Source: Cohnella thailandensis
GTDB lineage: Bacteria > Bacillota > Bacilli > Paenibacillales > Paenibacillaceae
Reading direction: 5' to 3'
DNA: 64,000 nucleotides
Assembly (NCBI RefSeq): GCF_014212135.1
Contig: NZ_JACJVQ010000018.1
Location: forward strand, 1 to 64,000
The notes beneath the pieces are model-generated. The model did no database searches, had not been told where the DNA came from, and worked only from the letters and a program-made list of their open reading frames with translations. A program made the position numbers and the translations under genes. Position 1 is the stretch's first letter; each line of letters begins with the position of its first letter. Positions 1 to 7,302 of the stretch are shown piece after piece.

Positions 1-99
1 CTTCTTAAGTAGCAAGCTACTTAAGAAGATCCGCTCGACTTGCATGTATTAGGCACGCCGCCAGCGTTCGTCCTGAGCCAGGATCAAACTCTCCATAAA
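1..99 (-). rRNA. 16S ribosomal RNA, 5' end (partial)
   Basis: The reverse complement reads TTTATGGAGAGTTTGATCCT, the universal 16S 5' end, followed by the CAGGACGAACGCTGGCGGC block and the conserved stretch before helix 6. The gene runs off the left edge, so only about 100 nt are visible. The last 30 nt form the hypervariable V1 hairpin, with arms built on CTTCTTAAGTAGC. It is the first gene of an rrn operon transcribed in the same direction as the ribosomal protein clusters. Confidence 0.97.
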
Positions 100-203
100 G
101 GGTAAACCTTTAGAAGAACCTTGAAGGCTCGTTCTGTACTGCTGGTTTGTCTCGCAAGAACCGAAGCTCTTGCTCGACTTTATTTCATTACGCTCGATGT
201 TCA

Positions 204-218
204 GTTTTCAAGGAACAA
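204..218 (-). promoter_or_regulatory. rrn leader boxA antitermination site
   Basis: Minus-strand TTGTTCCTTGAAAAC closely resembles the Bacillus rrn boxA (TGTTCTTTGAAAACT). It lies about 105 nt upstream of mature 16S and downstream of both rrn promoters, as expected for the NusB/NusE antitermination element. Confidence 0.75.
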
Positions 219-263
219 GTTTGTTTCGTTTCTTGTCGTTCGCTTTTCAGCGGCGACTTTTAT

Positions 264-293
264 AATATACCACAGTGCGTTAGGCGTTTGCAA
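264..293 (-). promoter_or_regulatory. rrn promoter P2 (proximal)
   Basis: -35 TTGCAA (288-293) and -10 TATATT (264-269) are separated by 18 nt on the minus strand, with a TGG just before the -10 (extended -10 form). It is one of two promoters of identical layout upstream of 16S. Confidence 0.75.
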
Positions 294-371
294 CAGGTAA
301 TTTCTACCTCGTCGCTATCGCCTCATTGGCGACTCGCTTTACGCTTGCTCCCTCTCGGAGGGGCGGAAATT

Positions 372-401
372 AATTTACCACATAGGCACAAGCATAGTCA
401 A
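372..401 (-). promoter_or_regulatory. rrn promoter P1 (distal)
   Basis: -35 TTGACT (396-401) and -10 TAAATT (372-377) are separated by 18 nt, again with TGG before the -10. An A/T-rich stretch upstream (about 402-420) could act as an UP element. P1 and P2 form the tandem pair usual for Bacilli rrn operons. Confidence 0.75.
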
Positions 402-474
402 GGCTTTATTTTATTTTTCTCGGCGCTTTCCGGCAAGACGGCGGCAACCCTGAATTATACGCAGCGAAAAGCAT

Positions 475-521
475 CAAAAAAAGCGCTCTTCCCGCTTCCG
501 TGCAAGCGAGTCGAGCGCCTT
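475..521 (-). terminator. Rho-independent terminator after the 75-aa gene
   Basis: On the minus strand AGGCGCTC pairs with GAGCGCT and is followed by a run of T (476-482). It separates the small upstream gene from the rrn promoters. Confidence 0.7.
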
Positions 522-539
522 AAACAAATTCATTCGACT

Positions 540-767
540 TTAACGGGTCTTCTTAAGGCCCAATGAATACCTGGACAGCTCACGCGGCGGCGCGATGCGG
601 GCATACATCCGAAAAATCGTCTTATACCGTTTAGAGATCGCTTCTTTGACGGGACCGTCCAAACGGCGATCGCTCATATCCAGCAGCATCTCATCCATCT
701 CTTTGCGAAGCAGGTAGTCGAATTCCTTGCATTCTTTATCGGTAAACATCATCCCCAGCATAGCCAT
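540..767 (-). CDS. Small conserved-looking hypothetical protein (75 aa)
   Basis: A 75-residue soluble, charged protein (many Lys/Arg and Asp/Glu), predicted mostly helical, with no signal peptide, membrane segment or recognised motif. The ATG has a strong GGAGGT site 9 nt upstream and the gene ends just before a terminator, so it looks genuinely expressed. It sits between a SpoIIM-like gene and the rrn promoters, next to sporulation genes. I do not recognise the family. A sporulation role is only suggested by position. Confidence 0.6.
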   Translation of the reverse strand: MAMLGMMFTDKECKEFDYLLRKEMDEMLLDMSDRRLDGPVKEAISKRYKTIFRMYARIAPPRELSRYSLGLKKTR

Positions 768-793
768 ATGCTGCCGACCTCCATTCGATTCAG

Positions 794-847
794 AGCATAA
801 CCGGCGACGAATGGAACGCTTGCGCCGGATGTGTCTACTGTTATGCT
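794..847 (-). repeat. Nested inverted repeat upstream of the 75-aa gene
   Basis: AGCATAAC (794-801) pairs perfectly with GTTATGCT (840-847), and inside it CGGCG (802-806) pairs with CGCCG (823-827). No T-run follows, so it is not a standard terminator. It lies in the leader of the 75-aa gene. Confidence 0.5.
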
Positions 848-891
848 CATAATCTGTCAGCTTTATGACGCCCGGAAGAGACTTTTCCGCT

Positions 892-1503
892 TTAAGCGGA
901 AACTAACCAATAAGTAAGGGTGCTTTCGATCGCAGCCGCTCCCAACAGAAGAACGACGATCAACAAAACCGCCGGTATAACGCCGCGAATGGACACTTTG
1001 AATTTGCCCCACGGGTCCGTCCTGCCGATCAGGGAACCGAAAATCCCCCTTAGAAGGGTGATGCCCAGCTGCACTCCGTATGCGCAAGCAATGAGAATCG
1101 CGGGAATCTCCAGAACGCCATGCGGCAGAATCCCTTTTACGATGGAAGGCCAGATGTTGACACCTTGATCCGCCACGTTGCCGAACAGATACCCCATGAT
1201 CATCCCGTTCAACACAAGGGTAGCTATTGGCATAATCCCGGCCATTAACCCCATGAACATAGACATCAGCGAGGCGTAAATATTATTCGACAGGATGGTC
1301 GTGAACATGGTCTGCTGCGGGTTGCTCGATTCGCTGGCCTCCCTGGCCATATCCTGCAATTGAAGCAACTGCTTATCCAACCAGTCGACCGGGGCTTGAG
1401 CCGCCGCTCCGACGATAATGCTGGCGAAGAAAATCATCGTCGCAAAAATCACGTAAGGCTTTACTTGTCTCCAATTCTGCTTCAAGCCTTGCTTGGTGAA
1501 CAT
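892..1503 (-). CDS. Stage II sporulation protein M (SpoIIM/DUF95)-like membrane protein
   Basis: A 203-residue membrane protein. One hydrophobic segment at about 16-37 is followed by an extracellular Gln-rich loop, then a dense hydrophobic region with GxMxGY and LPHGxLEIPAI-type motifs typical of SpoIIM/DUF95. In Bacillus, SpoIIM joins SpoIID and SpoIIP in peptidoglycan hydrolysis during engulfment; other DUF95 proteins have unknown roles. I start at the ATG at 1503, which has GGGGGT about 11 nt upstream; an upstream TTG at 1557 is less likely. It is divergent from pdaB. Family is likely; equivalence to SpoIIM itself is unproven. Confidence 0.75.
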   Translation of the reverse strand: MFTKQGLKQNWRQVKPYVIFATMIFFASIIVGAAAQAPVDWLDKQLLQLQDMAREASESSNPQQTMFTTILSNNIYASLMSMFMGLMAGIMPIATLVLNGMIMGYLFGNVADQGVNIWPSIVKGILPHGVLEIPAILIACAYGVQLGITLLRGIFGSLIGRTDPWGKFKVSIRGVIPAVLLIVVLLLGAAAIESTLTYWLVSA

Positions 1504-1536
1504 TATTTTCGAATACCCCCGTTCTTCAGGTGTCGC

Positions 1537-1565
1537 GAATATCGGGCCTATGGTCAAGCATACAT
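1537..1565 (+). promoter_or_regulatory. Candidate sigma-G promoter of pdaB
   Basis: GAATA (1537-1541), a 17-nt spacer and CATACAT (1559-1565) resemble the forespore sigma-G consensus (GHATR, 17-18 nt, CATnnTA). pdaB is forespore-expressed in B. subtilis. The -10 lies in a CATAC-ATT-GTATG palindrome (1559-1571), so the opposite strand reads CATACAAT, like a sigma-E -10, facing the spoIIM-like gene. Confidence 0.45.
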
Positions 1566-1644
1566 TGTATGGACCAAGCCTGGATCTTGTCCGGCTATGT
1601 TCGTCTAAACCTGAACCGAATGATGAAAGGGGCGGATTTCACCC

Positions 1645-2430
1645 ATGAACCACTTCTTCGTATTCAATGGCAAGCGCATTAAGAGATTCTTCTTCCTCTT
1701 GCTGGCGACGGCGTTCTCCGCGGGAGTGATCTGGGCCGAGAAAGACAATATCAGCGTCTTCGCCCCGCATCCTCCCGCAGCCATCTACAGCGTTCCGACG
1801 GATCGCAAGGTTATCGCCCTCACCTTCGACATCAGCTGGGGGGACAAGCGTACCGAGCCTATTCTAGAGATTCTTAAGAACAAAGGCGTGGCCAATGCCA
1901 CCTTCTTTCTCTCCTCCCCCTGGAGCAAGACGCATCCGGAGATCGTAAAGAAGATCGTCGACGGAGGCTTCGAAATCGGCAGCCACGGTCACAAGCACGA
2001 CAATTACAGCCAACTCAGCGACGAAGAGATTCGCAAGCAAATTACCGCCGCCCATGGCATTTTATCCGAGATGACGGGCCGTACCCCGAACCTGATCCGC
2101 ATGCCGAACGGCGACTTCGATAAGCGCGTGCTGCGGATCGCGGAAGAGTTGAATTATAAAGTCATTCAATGGGATACGGATTCCATGGATTGGACGAATC
2201 CCGGAGTCGACACGATCGTCAACCGCGTGGTAACCAAAGCCCATCCGGGAGACATCGTCCTCCTCCACGCCAGCGACTCCTGCAAGGAGACCCACGAAGC
2301 CCTGCCGGCCATTATCGACCAATTGCGCTCTCAAGGGTACGAGTTCGTGACGGTGTCCCAGCTGATCTCTCAGACGAATAACAGCGGCAAGACGGTCGAG
2401 GATCCCTCCGTCTGGAATCGGTTCGCCTAA
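1645..2430 (+). CDS. pdaB: Polysaccharide deacetylase PdaB, sporulation type
   Basis: A 261-residue protein with an N-terminal membrane anchor/signal (about 13-30) and a NodB-type deacetylase domain. Visible motifs are TFDISWGD (60-67), the metal-binding SHGHKH (113-118), the RMPNGDFD loop (152-159) and the LLHAS block near 226. PdaB is needed to keep the spore cortex and is produced in the forespore. The usual second Asp of TFDDG is replaced by Ile, as I recall for PdaB from B. subtilis, so catalysis may differ from classic NodB enzymes. It lies on the plus strand among minus-strand genes, convergent with kbaA. Confidence 0.92.
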   Translation: MNHFFVFNGKRIKRFFFLLLATAFSAGVIWAEKDNISVFAPHPPAAIYSVPTDRKVIALTFDISWGDKRTEPILEILKNKGVANATFFLSSPWSKTHPEIVKKIVDGGFEIGSHGHKHDNYSQLSDEEIRKQITAAHGILSEMTGRTPNLIRMPNGDFDKRVLRIAEELNYKVIQWDTDSMDWTNPGVDTIVNRVVTKAHPGDIVLLHASDSCKETHEALPAIIDQLRSQGYEFVTVSQLISQTNNSGKTVEDPSVWNRFA

Positions 2431-2440
2431 GTTAATACGT

Positions 2441-3067
2441 TCAATGAGCCTCTGCGGTTACCGCGGGGGCGTCTTTTTTCTTATTCCTGGAGCTGTCTAG
2501 AATGTGATGGAGGCGAAGAATGTGATAAGCGTTGCATACGAACAAAGGTACGATGGTAAAAACGAGCGAGGACGCATTGCCCGACTGGAAGCCCGGAAGA
2601 GCTTCGATGGCGGTGCCAGCGATCATGAAGAACAAGGTTGGAATCCAGGCTCCCGACGAAGTTTCGAACGATTTGCGCCACGCCACCGCCGCTGAAGCAA
2701 CCGCCAGGACAAGGGGAACCGACCAGAAGATGTGCCCCTGAAACTCGCTATCGTAGGTCCAGTAGGCAATCTCGATCAAGACGAATACGGCAAGGAAGCC
2801 TTGAAGCGCTACCCATAAATAAGGACGTTTGAAAATGCTTCTAGCGATATAGTTCACCATCATATAAGCGAAGAACCCCATGTGGGCGAATGCCCCCAAG
2901 CTGAGTCCCGCCATGAACATCATGACGATATTAAATAGCCAATCTCCCGTCTTGACCACGCGGAACGACGAATCCCCAAGAAGCATGATCAAACCCGTCG
3001 CAAGGGATACCGCTCCCCCAAGAAGTATGGACACCCCGAATAGTGTCATCCATTTGCGCAAATTCAA
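2441..3067 (-). CDS. kbaA: KinB-signalling pathway activation protein KbaA
   Basis: A 208-residue integral membrane protein with about six hydrophobic segments and a short charged C-terminal tail. KbaA is required for KinB kinase activity and so for phosphorelay entry into sporulation. The start is TTG at 3067 with GGAGGA 7 nt upstream; an ATG six codons in lacks good spacing. Position between gerD and pdaB matches the Bacilli arrangement and supports the name. Confidence 0.88.
   Translation of the reverse strand: MNLRKWMTLFGVSILLGGAVSLATGLIMLLGDSSFRVVKTGDWLFNIVMMFMAGLSLGAFAHMGFFAYMMVNYIARSIFKRPYLWVALQGFLAVFVLIEIAYWTYDSEFQGHIFWSVPLVLAVASAAVAWRKSFETSSGAWIPTLFFMIAGTAIEALPGFQSGNASSLVFTIVPLFVCNAYHILRLHHILDSSRNKKKDAPAVTAEAH
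2448..2479 (+). terminator. pdaB terminator
   Basis: GCCTCTGCGG (2448-2457) pairs with CCGCGGGGGC (2461-2470) around a TTA loop, followed by a T-run. The hairpin lies inside the last codons of convergent kbaA. Confidence 0.75.
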
Positions 3068-3135
3068 CTCGAATTCCTCCTCTGTCAGATAACACTTATT
3101 TTACCACGATCCTTACAAAAAGCCATTTAAGACCC

Positions 3136-3166
3136 GTTATATTCGTTCCTCCCCTGTCGCATACTA
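3136..3166 (+). promoter_or_regulatory. Candidate sigma-G promoter of gerD
   Basis: GTTATA (3136-3141), 18 nt, and CATACTA (3160-3166). The -10 matches the sigma-G consensus exactly. gerD is a sigma-G gene in B. subtilis, and the site ends 34 nt before the gerD ATG. Confidence 0.55.
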
Positions 3167-3200
3167 ACCCCACAAAGCCCCATGAAGGGAGTAGGTCGGT

Positions 3201-3884
3201 ATGCGTCAACGCGCGCCGTGGATATTGGCCTTGTTCGGAATTGTCATCAGCCTGAGCGGCTGCGGTCCGGAGACCAGCAGCGGCGGCGGCGAGCAGATGA
3301 GCTATAAGGACGTCAAGTCCATGGTCATCGATATTCTTGGTTCCAGCGAGGCCCAAGAAGCCTTGCAGAAAGCCTCGACCGCCAAGTACGGCGCCAGCGG
3401 TCTTCACATGCAGTCGCTGACTCCCCAGGATCAGGAGGAGGTTCGCACGGCCGTTAAAGATGTTCTCACCTCCCCCGAATACGACAAAATTCTTCAAGGC
3501 ATTATGACGGACACGAAATTCGCGGGAGAATTCGCCAAGGCGGTTAGCAAGGATAACAAGCAGTTGCAGAAGGACCTGTTGAAGGATCCTGCTTACCAGA
3601 AGGAACTCACTAACATCCTTAAAGGCAAGGAAATGCAGACGGTCATGTTCGAAGCGATGAAGTCGACGGAATACCGCACTCAGATGATGAGCGCCGTTCA
3701 GGAAGCGGTGCAGAATCCGATTTTTAAGCTTGAGTTGATGAAGATCCTTCAGGACGTCGTTAAACAGGAGCTGAATCCGCAGACCAAGGACCAAGCCAAG
3801 AAAGGCGGGGACAGCGGCGGAGAAGGCGGCGGCGATAGCGGCGGCGGAGGCGAAGGCGGCGAAGGCGGCGAGGGCGGCGGTTAA
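3201..3884 (+). CDS. gerD: Spore germination lipoprotein GerD
   Basis: A 227-residue lipoprotein. A hydrophobic signal ends in the lipobox LSGC with the acylated Cys at 21. A helical core (about 30-195) carries the charged, Lys/Gln-rich GerD pattern. The C-terminal ~25 residues are almost pure Gly/Glu/Ser/Asp. In Bacillus, GerD sits in the spore inner membrane and is needed to cluster nutrient germinant receptors. Start ATG has a GGGAGT-type site. A candidate sigma-G promoter lies upstream and a bidirectional terminator downstream. The acidic glycine tail may be a lineage-specific addition. Confidence 0.93.
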   Translation: MRQRAPWILALFGIVISLSGCGPETSSGGGEQMSYKDVKSMVIDILGSSEAQEALQKASTAKYGASGLHMQSLTPQDQEEVRTAVKDVLTSPEYDKILQGIMTDTKFAGEFAKAVSKDNKQLQKDLLKDPAYQKELTNILKGKEMQTVMFEAMKSTEYRTQMMSAVQEAVQNPIFKLELMKILQDVVKQELNPQTKDQAKKGGDSGGEGGGDSGGGGEGGEGGEGGG

Positions 3885-3894
3885 CAAAAAAGAA

Positions 3895-3939
3895 GAGGCT
3901 GAACGCGGGGCGTAAATGCCAGCGTTCAGCCTCTTTTTT
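3895..3939. terminator. Bidirectional terminator between gerD and mrp
   Basis: GAGGCTGAACGC (3895-3906) pairs perfectly with GCGTTCAGCCTC (3922-3933). A T-run follows on the plus strand and an A-run precedes it, so it can end both gerD and the convergent mrp. Confidence 0.9.
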
Positions 3940-3962
3940 CATAGCGCTAATGTTCAATGGAA

Positions 3963-5126
3963 TTAAGCTTCCGTACGGCGAATCACTTGGGCAGCCAGTT
4001 CCAGATACTCCCGTCCCGTAGGCGACTCCGCTTTATAGACGGAAGGCGAGAAATCGGGCTCCGACGGATGATTATCCGGAGCGCCCAGAGGGAATTGGGC
4101 GAGAAGATCGGTATGCAGCGTCTCCGCCAGCATGCCGCCGCCTCCTCTCCCGAAGACGTAATCGCGCTTCCCGCAGGAGCTGCATTCGTAATAGGACATG
4201 TTCTCTACGACGCCAATGATCTCATGATTCGTCTTGATCGCCATCGATCCCGCCCGCGCGGCGACGAAAGCCGCCGTCGCGTGCGGGGTCGTCACGATAA
4301 TTTCCCTGCTATGCGGAATAATCTGGTGGACGTCCAGCGCGACGTCGCCCGTGCCCGGCGGCAGATCCAGCAGGACATAATCCAAATCGCCCCAGTCGAT
4401 CTCCGCGAAGAAGTTGCGGAGCATCCGGCCCAGCATAGGGCCGCGCCAGACGACCGGGCTGTTGTCCTCGACGAAGAAGCCCATCGAAATCACTTTGACA
4501 CCGAATCGTTCGACCGGCATGATTTTGTTGCCCACCTGCTGCGGCCTTTCCTCGATTCCCATCATGTCCGGAACGCTGAAGCCGTAAATATCGCAGTCCA
4601 TGAGTCCTACTCGCTTGCCGCTGCGGGCCAGCGCAACCGCCAAATTAACGGTTACGGTCGATTTGCCTACGCCGCCCTTGCCGCTGGCGATGGCGATGAA
4701 CTGTACCTTGCTGTCGGGACTTAGCAGCGGGCTCGATTCGAGTCCGGTACCGTGGCCCTTAACCGGAGCCGCGCCTTTATCGGCGGAGCCTGCGGCAGCG
4801 GTTGGGGCTGCCTGCTCGGACGAAGCTTGCCTTCCTTCCGCGGCATTGGCGCTTGCTTTATGGCTCGCATCGGCTTGCTCATGTTCGGTCATGACCCGCA
4901 CGCGGAATTTAGCCAGCTCCGCGCCCAGCTTCACGATCGCCGCGCGTACTTCCAACTCTAATTTGGCCGATTGTTCTACGCTGTTCGGGTGAAGCACCGC
5001 CGTCAGCGATACTTTCCCTTCCTTAACGACGATATCCCGGACCAGGTTAAGCTCGATCAGGGATACGTGAAGCGTAGGCTCGTCAATCGACTTCAATGTT
5101 TCCAATATCGATTCTCTTGTAATCAT
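3963..5126 (-). CDS. mrp: Mrp/NBP35-family P-loop ATPase, Fe-S cluster carrier
   Basis: A 387-residue protein. The N-terminal ~80 residues form a MIP18/DUF59 domain, a low-complexity Ala/Ser/Gly linker spans about 82-140, and the ParA-like ATPase follows with the deviant Walker A GKGGVGKST at 149-157. The bridging CxxC is C315-C318. The family carries and transfers Fe-S clusters. The ATG at 5126 has GAGGG 8 nt upstream; a longer frame to 5177 lacks such a site. Position next to cwlD and gerD is the Bacilli arrangement (ybaL/salA region). Confidence 0.92.
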   Translation of the reverse strand: MITRESILETLKSIDEPTLHVSLIELNLVRDIVVKEGKVSLTAVLHPNSVEQSAKLELEVRAAIVKLGAELAKFRVRVMTEHEQADASHKASANAAEGRQASSEQAAPTAAAGSADKGAAPVKGHGTGLESSPLLSPDSKVQFIAIASGKGGVGKSTVTVNLAVALARSGKRVGLMDCDIYGFSVPDMMGIEERPQQVGNKIMPVERFGVKVISMGFFVEDNSPVVWRGPMLGRMLRNFFAEIDWGDLDYVLLDLPPGTGDVALDVHQIIPHSREIIVTTPHATAAFVAARAGSMAIKTNHEIIGVVENMSYYECSSCGKRDYVFGRGGGGMLAETLHTDLLAQFPLGAPDNHPSEPDFSPSVYKAESPTGREYLELAAQVIRRTEA

Positions 5127-5193
5127 CTTTCGCGCCCTCGCTTCTTTTTTTGCACAATTGCCCTTATTATAGCACATTCGAATCGCCTGATGC

Positions 5194-5991
5194 CTAAGGC
5201 TTCACGGCGCCGTCCTCTCCGGAGGCATACCGCAGAACGCCGCGATAGAGGGCAGCCGCGACCTTCTTCTGATATTCTTCGTCCGCCAGCAGCCTTGCTT
5301 CGCGCGGATGGGACAGAAAGCCGATCTCGATAAGCGCCGTCGGCATCGTCAGAGTCTTGAGGAGATACACTTTGTCGTTCTTGATGGCGGTGCGGTTCGT
5401 GTTGCCCAGCGACTCTCGGATCTCCCTCTGGATGACGGCCGCGAGCCGGATGCTCTCTTCCCTGCCGGAGAAATAGAAGGATTGAGCGCCGGACCAGTTC
5501 GGCGACGGCACGCTGTTCATGTGAATGCTAAGCGCAAGGTCCGCCTTGCGGCTTTGGATCAATTCCACCCGGGAGATTAAATCCTCCGTCTTGCGCTTGG
5601 AATAACCCTTCACGTCCTTGCCGGCCAGGTCGTAGTCTCCTTCCCTTGTCAGGATGACAAGCGCTCCGGCCTGCTGCAGATAGTCCCTCAAGTATTGCAC
5701 GATCGCCATATTGATATCCTTCTCGATAATGCCGCTGCGACTCTCCGCCCCGCCGTCCGCCCCGCCATGGCCGGCATCCAAGGCGATGATCTTGCCGGTA
5801 AGCGGAGTTGTCCAGAACGTCCATGTCTTGGTGGACGGGATCTCGGCAAAGAGGACCGTCATGGCAAGAACGAGAAGACCCGCCACCGCCGCAAGCCTCA
5901 GCCAGCCTCGCTTGGTTACCCAGACGACGAATCGAGGCAGGGCGATCCGGTATCTCCTGCTGCCGTTCGGATTGTTCGATTGCTTGGACAT
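5194..5991 (-). CDS. cwlD: N-acetylmuramoyl-L-alanine amidase CwlD
   Basis: A 265-residue Amidase_3 enzyme with an N-terminal membrane anchor (about 33-49). Zinc and catalytic motifs are visible: LDAGHGG, an acidic ESRSG..EK stretch, LSIHMNS and the late LIEIGFLS with the catalytic Glu. CwlD removes peptide side chains so that muramic-delta-lactam can form in spore cortex, together with PdaA. ATG at 5991 is chosen because GAGGTGG lies 7 nt upstream; that ribosome-binding site is buried in a long hairpin (5997-6047). It follows sat and precedes mrp on the same strand. Confidence 0.92.
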   Translation of the reverse strand: MSKQSNNPNGSRRYRIALPRFVVWVTKRGWLRLAAVAGLLVLAMTVLFAEIPSTKTWTFWTTPLTGKIIALDAGHGGADGGAESRSGIIEKDINMAIVQYLRDYLQQAGALVILTREGDYDLAGKDVKGYSKRKTEDLISRVELIQSRKADLALSIHMNSVPSPNWSGAQSFYFSGREESIRLAAVIQREIRESLGNTNRTAIKNDKVYLLKTLTMPTALIEIGFLSHPREARLLADEEYQKKVAAALYRGVLRYASGEDGAVKP

Positions 5992-5996
5992 AACAA

Positions 5997-6047
5997 AACC
6001 ACCTCGTCCCAACGATGTAACGGTACATCTTATGGGACAAGGCGGTT
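5997..6047 (-). promoter_or_regulatory. Long hairpin that includes the cwlD ribosome-binding site
   Basis: A 15-bp stem (6033-6047 with 5997-6011, two G-U pairs) is capped by a second 6-bp stem, GATGTA with TACATC. The downstream arm contains the cwlD Shine-Dalgarno, and TTTTGTT then the ATG follow. It may hide the site from ribosomes, act as a weak terminator for sat, or both. Confidence 0.6.
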
Positions 6048-6109
6048 ATTTATTCTTATTATGATCAATGCCATGATCGATGCCATGATGAATGCAGCTT
6101 TGGGATCTA

Positions 6110-7279
6110 CTAGGCCCCGCCCGCCTGCGCCATGCCCTCGATCAAGATCTTGGCGACTTCCGGACGGGAGAATTCCGGAGGAGGGGAGGTGCCCTCGCGC
6201 AGCAAAGCGCGAACCTTCGTTCCGGACAGCGTCAGGTGGTCTTCCTTGCCGTGCGGGCAAGTCTTGCTGGAAGCCATATTGCCGCACCTCGTGCAGTAGA
6301 AGCTATGCTCGAAGAATAGCGGCGTGATGCCCAGTTCTTCCGCATCGAACGTGCGGAGCAGGTCCTGAGCCTCATACGTGCCGTAATAATCGCCAACGCC
6401 CGCGTGATCTCGGCCGACGATAAAATGCGTACAGCCGTAATTCCTTCGAACCAAGGCATGGAAGATGGCTTCGCGCGGGCCCGCATAACGCATCGCGGCC
6501 GGGAAAACGCCGAGGAACACGCGATCCTTCGGGTAATAGTTCTCCAACAGCGCAAGGTAACTCTTCATTCGGACGTTCGCCGGCACGTCGTCCGACTTCG
6601 TCTCGCCGACAAGAGGGTTCAGGAAGAGGCCGTCGACGATCTCCATCGCGGACTTCTGAATGTACTCGTGAGCGCGGTGGACCGGGTTGCGGGTCTGGAA
6701 GCCGACGATCGTTCTCCAGCCCTTCTCCGCGAAGATGCGGCGCGTCTCGGCCGGATCGTAATAGTACTCGTTGAACTTCTTCGGCTTCGGACGGTTCAAC
6801 ACGCGAATCGCCCCGCCGACATAGGTATCGGGACGATCGAACAGCTTCGCGACGCCCGGGTGTTCCAAGTCGTCCGTCTTGAACACTTGAACGGCTTCAT
6901 GCTTCTTATCGGCCTTGTAGATACTTTCTACGTCGATGACGCCATAAACCGCGCCGTCTTGCTCTCCGACAAGCGCGGCACGTTCGCCGACCTTAAGCGT
7001 TGCCGCCCGATCGCTCGTAACGGCCAGCGTAATCGGAAGGCTCCAAACGATGCCGTTCGCCAATCTCATCGTGTTCACGACGGACAGATAATCTTCTTCG
7101 TTCATAAAGCCGGTAAGAGGGCTGAACGCTCCGACGCCGATAAGATCGAGGTCGGAGATCGTCCAAGCGTTTACGGGAATGGAGGCCAGCTTCGCCGTCG
7201 CGTCGAGCAATTCTTGTCGCTCATGTCCTTCAACAATACGATTGATCAAGGTATCGCGATGAGGCAAACTTGCAGTCAT
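6110..7279 (-). CDS. sat: Sulfate adenylyltransferase (ATP sulfurylase)
   Basis: A 389-residue ATP sulfurylase that makes adenylyl sulfate (APS) from sulfate and ATP. Family motifs are visible: QTRNPVHRAHEY for nucleotide binding, VGRDHAGVGDYYG, and a late Cys-rich motif FYCTRCGNMASSKTCPHG. There is no fused APS kinase domain. ATG at 7279 is chosen with GAGAGGA upstream; the open frame to 7390 runs into cysH and is not used. It lies 23 nt after cysH, so the two form a sulfate-assimilation operon, and no cysC kinase is nearby, which fits a direct APS route. Confidence 0.95.
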   Translation of the reverse strand: MTASLPHRDTLINRIVEGHERQELLDATAKLASIPVNAWTISDLDLIGVGAFSPLTGFMNEEDYLSVVNTMRLANGIVWSLPITLAVTSDRAATLKVGERAALVGEQDGAVYGVIDVESIYKADKKHEAVQVFKTDDLEHPGVAKLFDRPDTYVGGAIRVLNRPKPKKFNEYYYDPAETRRIFAEKGWRTIVGFQTRNPVHRAHEYIQKSAMEIVDGLFLNPLVGETKSDDVPANVRMKSYLALLENYYPKDRVFLGVFPAAMRYAGPREAIFHALVRRNYGCTHFIVGRDHAGVGDYYGTYEAQDLLRTFDAEELGITPLFFEHSFYCTRCGNMASSKTCPHGKEDHLTLSGTKVRALLREGTSPPPEFSRPEVAKILIEGMAQAGGA

Positions 7280-7302
7280 TCGCATTCCTCTCTTCGCTCG
7301 TC

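Noticed and set aside
147..566. A 139-codon plus-strand frame across the rrn leader
   Set aside because: It runs against the rrn promoters, boxA and a terminator, and its translation has no family features.
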